Of a DNA stretch of 64,000 nt, positions 56,293 through 64,000 are shown piece after piece. Each line of letters opens with the position of its first letter. Position 1 is the stretch's first letter. Below the pieces are notes generated by a model that was not told the DNA's origin, did no database searches, and saw only the letters and a program-made list of their open reading frames with translations. The position numbers were made by a program, and so were the translations under genes. Source of the stretch: Hormiphora californensis (taxonomy: Eukaryota; Ctenophora; Tentaculata; Cydippida; Pleurobrachiidae); NCBI GenBank assembly GCA_020137815.1, contig CM035357.1, positions 6,746,034-6,810,033 on the forward strand. The letters are read 5' to 3'.

Positions 56293-56560
56293 CGACTTGT
56301 GGTCATCATCCATTTGTGTTATTTTATTTTTTTTTTCGCTCGAACCCGTTCCTGCTTGTTTTAGGCTGCCTTAGATTCAGACGGTTTGCTTCTTCAGTTC
56401 CTGATAAGTTGTCTCTTCTTAGAATTCATTGTAGCAGATTGGGCTTCTTTGCAGATAGTTTAGGAGGTCTTGTGCTCCGTCACCATGAGCTTTAATCCCC
56501 CTTTCCTTAACCCATATGTACATTGTTCAATTTACCCGTATGTACATTGTTCTACCTACT

Positions 56561-57505
56561 AGTAGAGTCGATAAGAACACTCACCTCCTCCGATTTCAGT
56601 GAAACTTCTCACATGCTAACATATGATAATGGAGGTACAAATACCGCTTATTTTAGGTCCGAAAAACTTTTGGTTCGTTAATTATCGCTAATTGAAAAAC
56701 GCCAAAAATGGGCTAAAATGGCCCTTAAGGTGGATTTGAAATTTTGGAGTTGGAACTCCAGACTTCGTACAGGTGTCCGCTAGGATGCCAATATGCACCA
56801 CAGGCGGGCTCAGGCCTAAATTCGTCCGAATTTTTGCGTAAGGCCGGATGGCGTGAATTTTGGTCACGTGATTTGGGCAAAAAATCAGTTTTTTGCTATT
56901 TGTGCCTTTCCTGCACGCCGGAGATGAAAAATAAGGCCATTTCCTCTCATTTATTTTTCTTTCTGCATCGATTAAGCAGGCTATGAACCTCCCTTACTTC
57001 AACGGTTCAGAAGTTAGAGTTTTGCAAAAAAAGAGCGGGAGACTAGATGGCGTCAATTTTGTAAGGCGATTTGTGTCTTTCCTGTGCGTCTGGGATGAAA
57101 AATGATGTCAAAACGTGTCATTTTCATCATATTCTGCATCGATTAAGCAGGTTATAAACATCCCTTACTTGAGCGGTTCAGAAGTTAGCCGAGGTCACGT
57201 GACCAAGATTTACGCCATCCGGTCTTACGCAAAAATTCGGACGAATTTAGGCCTGAGCCCGCCTGTGGTGCATATTGGCATCCTAGCGGACACCTGTACG
57301 AAGTCTGGAGTTCCAACTCCAAAATTTCAAATCCACCTTAAGGGCCATTTTAGCCCATTTTTGGCGTTTTTCAATTAGCGATAATTAACGAACCAAAAAC
57401 TTTTTGGACCTAAAATAAGCGGTATTTGTACCTCCATTATCATATTTTAGCATGTGAGAAGTTTTACTGAAATCGGAGGAGGTGAGTGTTCTTATCGACT
57501 CTACT
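56561..57505 (+). mobile_element. 945-bp foldback element with ~310-bp inverted arms
   Basis: 56561-56870 (agtagagtcgataagaacac...) is matched in reverse at about 57190-57505. The centre holds a further pair of related words (ttctgcatcgattaagcagg, both copies). No ORF of note. Target duplications not clear. Confidence 0.85.
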
Positions 57506-57627
57506 ATACCCTACCTTTACTCCGCAGGCCCTCCGGGCCCTCAGATCCAACAGGATCCGGGTCCGGGGGATTTAACCCTGCTCTCGCATGGGGCCTCACG
57601 GCCCCATGTGGGAGTGGTGCGTGTAGT

Positions 57628-57665
57628 GGACCGAGAGAGAGAGAGAGAGAGGAGAGAGGAGAGAT

Positions 57666-57755
<90 letters not shown>

Positions 57756-57772
57756 GATAGAGAGAGATCAGA
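57628..57772 (+). repeat. (GA)n microsatellite
   Basis: GA repeats with scattered GGAGAG interruptions; the strand bias is opposite to most (CT)n tracts in the window. Confidence 0.95.
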
Positions 57773-58156
57773 GAGGGTGGGATTAGAGATGACATCTGTC
57801 ACTCCATAACGTTGACAAGTAATAAAGCTCAAGTAATGAATTTTTAAGCAACTTACTGATCTCATTTTGATTGGTAATATTAAAATCTCTCTGTATAGGC
57901 AAGTGTGAATCCTCAATGTATTAATAATTGTAGTTGGTTGTCAGTTTTACTATCATCATTACATCACCCTATCAAGAATCCAACACCTCACGAATTACTC
58001 CCTCTCCAGCTCACACCCAGGTTCCCCCCGCCATCATAACTCTTCTCACCTACCTGAGGGGGAATACCCCCTGCTATCCAGTTTGGAATTTGTGTTCTTT
58101 CCACACTTGTTCGAGCCTCTCTCTCCCCTGGGTTTAAAAAAGACAACTCCACCCCT

Positions 58157-58261
58157 ACAGATCCCGATTTATTCCTAAACCTCTCAGGTCCCTATGTTAT
58201 TCCTAACCCCCCACTCACTCAGGACCTGCCCAGTTCCTAACAACCCCCTCCACTCCCTCAG
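58157..58261 (+). repeat. Serial 3' splice-site units before the four-span exon
   Basis: Three or four successive units of branch-point-like ttcctaa(a)c, pyrimidine run and AG|G occur, with AG ends at 58160, 58187, 58222 and 58261. The word aggtccct...ttcctaac resembles the dynein acceptor repeat at 16589. Confidence 0.6.
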
Positions 58262-59380
58262 GTCCGGATATCCCTGAAGCAGAAGCCGCGGCTGTCATGG
58301 GACGAGGAAGCGGTAACTGAATCCTCACAACAAAACTTCAGCGAGTTTGCTGCCGTTGTCTACCGTCGGTTAAAGGTCTACCGAGGGATTTACATCTTTT
58401 ACTCCATCACCAGTTTCATGCTGGGTCTTCCTGTGACTGTTACGGGCTTCAAAAAACAATTCTTCCCACTTGACGAAACAGAAGATGTTGATGTCCTGTA
58501 CTGTCCACACTATCTTGGGATTGTCTCACTTCTCTCTTGTTTCATATCCCTCTGGACAGCACTAAAGAACCAGATTATTCTCTGTGTGCTGACCCTCCTT
58601 AGTGGGCTGATCACTGTTATAGCTGCCATGATAGTGCTGGTAACTACAGCTCTACAACTAACCAACCTTGCTCAGTTGAACACAATGGAGAAACACACTA
58701 ACCAGCAGACTCACGTGATTTTCATATTTAGTATCGGCCTCCTAATTGGGTCGTTAGCCATCGTTATTACAACTTTGTCGCATTTGTCAGGAAGAAGGGG
58801 TAAGAGGAGTATCAGGAACAAGTTGACGGATTCAGTGCCGTCTAGTGGTAATTTGTGTTTGGGTGGTTTTGTCCCCGGAGGAGAGGGAGGAGGGAGGGGT
58901 GAGTACACCTTACCCGACACCAAGGTCGCTTCTTGTAAAAGTGACATGGAGTCACTGAAGGTGAAAGTTTCAAATGCTCACCGGAACTCTTTTGCAACCA
59001 CAATTTCAAATTTGGTGAGGCATGAACTCAGGGCGAGTGTCAGGGGTTCATCTCCCAGAGACACAAGACCGGAACGGGTCAAAAAGACCCAATCTTGTCC
59101 AAATGAGCGACGACAAAAAGCAGGATCCATGGACTTTTTACACGTGAAACCTGTTACTCGTTCCAGTACCCGGTCCCTTCCTGCCTCCGGGGCGATATCT
59201 GTTCCAGAGATAGACATAGAGGGAGCGAGTACAGAGGAGGATAGTATATCTTCAACCAAGTGCACAATGGACCATATTATTGAGTGTGTGAGAGCGGATG
59301 GGGAGGAGGTTTTGTCCAAGTCACCCCCGGAGTCTGTTGTCGCGATTATTGATTGTCATGCAAAGGAGAGTGTTGTATGA
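58262..59380 (+). CDS. Four-span membrane protein with long cytoplasmic tail (5' end unresolved)
   Basis: The last exon starts at 58262 after ccctcag, with an open frame reading SLKQKPRLSWDEEA and FAAVVYRRLKVYRG before the first ATG at 58418. So it has upstream exon(s) that I cannot place; the ATG at 58418 is only a fallback. Four hydrophobic spans: YIFYSITSFMLGLPVTV, a span around VSLLSCFISLW, LCVLTLLSGLITVIAAMIVL and VIFIFSIGLLIGSLAIVITT. Then comes a 190-residue hydrophilic tail rich in Ser and Arg with a Gly-rich GGEGGGRG patch. This topology recalls MS4A/tetraspan-like proteins, but I see no diagnostic motif. Confidence 0.7.
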   Translation, partial: VRISLKQKPRLSWDEEAVTESSQQNFSEFAAVVYRRLKVYRGIYIFYSITSFMLGLPVTVTGFKKQFFPLDETEDVDVLYCPHYLGIVSLLSCFISLWTALKNQIILCVLTLLSGLITVIAAMIVLVTTALQLTNLAQLNTMEKHTNQQTHVIFIFSIGLLIGSLAIVITTLSHLSGRRGKRSIRNKLTDSVPSSGNLCLGGFVPGGEGGGRGEYTLPDTKVASCKSDMESLKVKVSNAHRNSFATTISNLVRHELRASVRGSSPRDTRPERVKKTQSCPNERRQKAGSMDFLHVKPVTRSSTRSLPASGAISVPEIDIEGASTEEDSISSTKCTMDHIIECVRADGEEVLSKSPPESVVAIIDCHAKESVV

Positions 59381-59667
59381 ATTGGTTTATTTTCAAATTT
59401 AGTTTTTACCAATTGAGATATGCATTTTCCACTTGTTCCTGGTGTTTGGTCACGTGAGTCTTGAGGTGACGTCATTTTGTCACGCGCAAATATAAAGCCG
59501 CGCATTGTAATACTATCAAGAAAAAGCGCCGCGCAACTTCATGAAGCTCAAATTCTTGAAATTTACGTGCAAAATTTTCAGTTTTTTTCACTCCAAAATA
59601 TTTTTGGCAAAAGTCGAAAAATGTCCTCCTGTCACTCGGTTGACGGTTCTCGTTATTATTTTACATT

Positions 59668-59822
59668 CCTATACTCCATTTTTTTCAACTGTTCACCCCC
59701 CCAAAGTCGTGCGCGGAATTGTTTTGCGCGTTTATCACATGTTAACGTATAGCGCGCGCGACCCAAATTCTAATTTTTATTAAATTTCAGTTTTTGGGTG
59801 AACAGTTGAAAAAAAATAGACT
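59668..59822 (+). mobile_element. MITE in the BAG6 promoter/5' region, family 1 copy B
   Basis: Inverted ends tttttttcaactgttcaccc and gggtgaacagttgaaaaaaa. The CG-rich core (cgtgcgcggaattgttttgcgcg...cacatgttaacgt) is the reverse complement of the core of the MITE at 54974. It ends about 35 bases before the BAG6 ATG. Confidence 0.7.
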
Positions 59823-59856
59823 TTAACCTTGGATCAATTATCTAGGAGATAGCTAG

Positions 59857-62800
59857 ATGAAGTTCACCGTCAAAACTATCAACTCTAATCGCTATGAGTT
59901 TGAGGTTGACGAGGACGAGACGGTGGAGAGCTTAAAACAAAAACTGCAAGAGAAAACAAACATTGATCCCGCTCGACAGAAACTCATATTCCTGGGGAAG
60001 GTGCTGCAAAATCAGAAGAAACTAGCTGAATACAATGTCGATGGGAAGGTGTTACATTTAGTTGAGAGTGCATCAGGGGCTGGTGGTCCCTCTGGAGGGG
60101 CTGCTCCTCAACGAACCAACTCCACAACAACGTCTAGTACCCAACACAGCCATGGGACAACAACAAGGGTAAACCAGGAAGCAACAAGAGAAGCAAACCG
60201 TATGATGGACCAGATTATGTCGAGTTTGGGTGTTGATGTTAACCAGGCTAGGTATGCAACTTGTTTGTGTTAGTCATATCCACATATTATTCTGAATCTT
60301 CCTATACTATGATCCGATTATCTTTCGATATCACCAAGTTCTCTTGTTATGATATAGTGATGATATTATTTTCTCCCTAGTGTAACTCGACACAATCTGG
60401 GAAATGGAAGTGTTGCTTTGAATATGAGTGTAGCGAGTGGTACTAACGAAGAAGTTGACATACAGATAATAAACAGTACAACTACCCAAGGTACAGCCAT
60501 GTAGAGAAAGTTCGTTTTTTACATGACTTGAAAATTGTCTGATTTCTGTTTTTGTTAACCCACTAAAACCCTTTCAGAAGTTCCCACTACTACCACGACA
60601 GAAGGGGGATCCCAGCAAAACTCCACTACCTCTACCAGCAGTACAACTAGCAGTACAACTAATACCTCCCAACCAGGGGGCAGCACTGGTAGGAGAGGTC
60701 CACCCCCAAACCTAGAACGAGTCATTGGCCACCTCCGATCAGTTCGAGACTTGATGCAACATATCAACTGCACCACCCCAGCCGCACAAGATGTCGTCAG
60801 CTCCGTCCTGATGCAGCCGTGTATCAGGGGTCAGCACACAACAGGCCCCAGTGTGGAACAGGGAGCCACACCGGAGGAGGTTCAACAGAGAGCTAATAGC
60901 AGGGAAACTATTGAAACATATGCCCACATAATGATAGACATGGCTGATATAATGCAGGAACTGGTGCGATACATGAACCAGTACGCTAAGCTACTACACA
61001 GGGATCCCCCGCTTACTGGAGGAGACTTGGTCCATTGCCAGAATTTAGTTGACAGGCTGGGTATGGTGTTTCACGAGATATCCCATGCCTTCCACTCCCT
61101 ATCTGACTATAGTATCACACTTGACTCACCCCTCCCTCGGAGGCTATGGATGGCCCAAATTGCGGGAGCTCACCAGATTGTAGTTGAGGCCCGGGATGCG
61201 AATGGGCAACCCCAACAGATGAGACAAGAACTAAACATGTTGCAACAACAGTTGAGGAATCTAGGTGGTGGGGTGGGTGGAGCTGCTAGGATGACTGGTA
61301 ACTTCGGAGCTAATACACCGCAATTCAGGATCGGACCGGAGGGTCAGCGTCTTGGTTTTGGGAGGGGTACAGCAAGAGCCCCAGGAGGTCCAGGAGCTGC
61401 CCCAGGGGGTCCAGGAGCTGCCCCAGGTTCGGGGGCTCCTAGTGCACCTGGTGCCCCTAGTGCACCCGGTTTTGGGAGAGCCAGACCTGCCCCACCATCC
61501 TCCCAACCCCAGCAACCTGGAAGGGGTCCAGCTGCAGCTGCACCACCATCCTCCCAGCAGGGTGCCACTCCAAACCAACCCGGTACAACTCCAAACCAAC
61601 CTGGCACCACTCCAAACCAACCCCAGCCTGGTAACAATGGATGGGGAACACAATACTCCGTGTCCCTGGAGATGCCTGTAATGTCCCTGGGACGAGGTGG
61701 TCCAATTGGGGGAGTTGGGCAGCCCAATATCAGGGTCCAGACCACCCGGGGAGGGATACCTGGCCGGGGTCCAACAGGTAACATGACTCCCTCCACATCT
61801 CTAATCTGCCACTCCCGCCACAGCATCCCCTTTAATGCCCGGTGTCCAGTCCATCAGCAGGGTGGGAACAATGCAGCTCCCCAACACGGGCATGTCCATC
61901 ACGTTCATGGGCGGACCAGGCATGCCCACAGCCACAACCGTCCACCCCGGCCCCCGACAACGGGAGGTGCTACAACTGGAGGCCCCCAACAACAACCCCC
62001 AACCAGGCCCCCTCCTGCTGCCCCTACAATGGGAAACAACTTGATGCAACAAATGATGGCTACCCTAACAGGGGATCAAGATCCAGAACGGGTTGGGAGG
62101 TACACAGCTCTCGCTGAACGGATGATGCGCCAACCCGACCAACCCATCGCCTCATTTTGGCCTCAAATGAGAGAGGTTTGGGCGAGTGATATTGAAATAC
62201 CTGATCCAAGTCGAGTTAGTGAGATGATGGAAATAGTTGGATCTCGATACACAGCTATGGAGCTGTTGAATGCCCTCCAAAATACTGCCATGTTTGATAT
62301 CATCTACCAGCCTTTAAGATCTCATTTCACGGCGGCCATTTTCAATGATGCCGCACCTTCTGATCGCGAGATAGAGGAGGTCGTTGAGGGAATAACTACC
62401 CGAGAAAGGGAGCTAATTCTCGCTGCATTTGATTATAGATCAACAGCCGGTGGAAATATTGATGAAGGAGCAACCATTATCGTCATGGTGAGAGAGTTTC
62501 TGTGCAGTGTCTTCAGAAGTCTGTACAACACTACCAGGGGTGATATTGCTGCAGGGTTTGGGGGAGAGTTTGGGAGGGCTCTCATCAGGTTGATGAGTCT
62601 CTCGATGGCACTGAACAGGGAGGTAACAGATCCTAACTCAGACCAAGGCAGGATGATGGGTAGCCTCATGCAGGCCATGAGGTACCTCCTCCCCATCCAG
62701 AATATCTCGTCAAGTGATCTGAACACCCGGTATATTGTCAGGAAGATCAGAACCCACCGCTCCTCAGCCCCCTCCTCCCACAGCACCAGAGGAGACCACC

Positions 62801-63435
62801 ACCCCTCCTGCATGCTCCATCCCAGGATGACCCAGAGGAAGAGGAAGAGGAGTTTGTGGATGCATGAGGATGGTGGACCTCCACCTCTAGCGGATAGTAG
62901 TGTGGAGGAGGCCATGGAGGGTGTTACAAATGGAGATCTACCTGATGATGTCATACCAAGAAACACAGTTCCAGAGGTTCCAAGAAATGCAGTTCCAGCA
63001 GTTTCGAGGAACACAACTAGGAACAATGCAGCAGCTCCAGCAGTAGCAAGAGAGAGTGTTGTGCGAGGAGCAGCAGCAGCTGCAGCCCCTAAAACCACCC
63101 CAATCCCAGAGGAATGGAAGGCAGTGCTGGAAAAGGATGCCCAAGTGATCAGATCGACCAAGTACGGTGACCTATCAGATGGTTATGTTGGCAGTTTGCC
63201 AGCGAAACGGCGCCGAACAACCAAACGAAGCTCCGATAAACCTGACGAGATATTGGAGGAGCTGTTGGGTGCCAGTGGGGCTGGAACATCCGCAACCCCA
63301 GATCCAGAGTTACAGGCCATGTTTAGGGATAGGCTAAAGGAGGATCTGAGAAGGAAGATTAGAGATCATAAGGGAGATATAGATGAGGGGAAGTTTCCTG
63401 CAGCAAGTGCTCTGGAGAAGGGTGAGAAGAAGTGA
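59857..63435 (+). CDS. BAG6: BAG6 (BAT3/Scythe), ubiquitin-like chaperone adaptor
   Basis: Holdase that captures exposed hydrophobic segments, acting in tail-anchored protein delivery (with GET4/UBL4A) and degradation of mislocalised proteins. Exons: 59857-60251, 60381-60490, 60578-63435; 3363 nt, 1120 residues, close to the human length. Residues 3-75 form the ubiquitin-like domain (TVESLKQKLQEKTNID, KLIFLGKVLQNQKKL). A conserved helical region near residues 215-370 (LMQHINC, ADIMQELVRYMNQYAKLL, HEISHAFHSLSDYS) matches the BAG6 DUF3538 block. It is followed by proline/glycine-rich linkers with GATPNQPGTTPNQPG repeats, a second helical block, a nuclear-localisation-like KKRKRS-type cluster, and the BAG-like C-terminus (IPEEWKAVLEKD, DGYVGSLPAKRRRTTK). 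The start follows a tatctag acceptor by 11 nt, and gctag abuts the ATG. Confidence 0.95.
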
Positions 63436-64000
63436 TATGACTGCCTCGACTGTGCTCGGGGGGACTGTGTTTGGACTACTAGATCTGGAATGGTAGATAC
63501 ATTGTTTTCTTGCAACTATAACTTGGAGTGAGTGATGGGCGTGAGAGGAATGGGTTTATTGATTTTGTGTGTTGATTCTTTATATATCTTTAGTAGGTTA
63601 ATTAGGTTACTAATTCTGAGACAACACTGATCTATGGACTATGGGCAGTAGTAATTCTACCTAATAATAATAAGTAGTAATTCCTCCTAATAATAATAAT
63701 ATTCTTTATATTCCCATATATTATTTATCTTGTTTTGTGAATATATTGCGGTCTTATCTCCCCCCCCCCCACATCGCTCCAACGGCCAACTCCCTATTTA
63801 CGCAATATAATTTGTGTATCCCGCATTTCAAAACACATGACTCTCATATAACGTGTCACGTGACTCTATTCAATTGTAGATAAATTCTTTGCATGAGTAC
63901 ACTTTTGATACACTTCTGAGAATCTCGCCTCATTTTCCTGTATTTCTCTCCTTTCGTTGATCTAATCCTCTTGCTTGCAGTGATATCCTTTCTATAGAAC
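63436..64000 (+). other. BAG6 3' flank
   Basis: AT-rich, with repeated taataataat words at 63660-63710 and a short C-run. No further gene is visible up to the window end. Confidence 0.6.

Noticed and set aside
61835-62117. Alternative plus frames inside BAG6 (61352-61681 and 61835-62117) as overlapping genes
   Set aside because: They are shadows in the GC-rich Pro/Gly/His linker, where stops are rare in every frame.

Overview
The window is animal nuclear DNA from an early-branching, ciliated invertebrate. It carries a multi-exon axonemal dynein heavy chain, DAW1, PIGK and BAG6 genes with short GT-AG introns, a eukaryotic tRNA-Met, and a matrixin protease with ShKT and sushi modules, a combination familiar from cnidarians. 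The exact phylum cannot be fixed from sequence alone. The DNA is very rich in (CT)n tracts, G/C homopolymers and small inverted-repeat transposons.

Layout. 1-21.5 kb (+): 3' part of an inner-arm axonemal dynein heavy chain (DNAH3/7/12 type). One of its introns holds an antisense F5/8C (F-type lectin-like) gene and another holds a 2.46 kb foldback element. 22.3-24.7 kb (+): an unrecognised multi-pass membrane protein and a sulfotransferase-like gene with several frameshifts. 25.2-30.6 kb (+): DAW1 (ODA16), with a pentraxin-like secreted protein nested in one intron. 31.3-41.5 kb (+): PIGK (GPI8), with an antisense class A GPCR nested in one intron and a transposon pile-up in another. 41.8-45.9 kb (-): secreted matrixin-like metalloprotease with three ShKT domains and one sushi domain, tail-to-tail with PIGK. 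46-58 kb: mostly repeats and gene-free DNA, with a tRNA-Met at 50.9 kb and a 24-bp minisatellite at 55.7-56.3 kb. 58.3-59.4 kb (+): a four-span membrane protein with unresolved 5' end. 59.9-63.4 kb (+): BAG6.

What stands out. (1) Nearly every gene start I could define has a TAG or CAG 3' splice site 0-11 nt before the ATG. Together with the dynein, TM-protein, sulfotransferase, DAW1, PIGK run on one strand at short spacing, this suggests spliced-leader trans-splicing and perhaps an operon-like unit. (2) Three different genes lie inside host introns. (3) Exon edges of the dynein gene (a donor, an acceptor and the stop codon) have been amplified into short tandem arrays. (4) Two copies of a multi-hairpin repeat keep their stems while the stem sequences diverge. 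(5) Two 109-bp hAT MITEs both landed within about 12 nt of a 5' splice site. (6) The dynein AAA1 P-loop exon and parts of two genes carry dense frameshifts, and two stretches look like failed consensus; some of this may be assembly error rather than biology.

The dynein heavy chain and DAW1 are both axonemal (motor, and dynein-arm import factor), so the left 30 kb has a ciliary theme. PIGK, BAG6 and the tRNA are housekeeping genes. The protease, lectin-like, pentraxin-like and GPCR genes are extracellular or signalling proteins.
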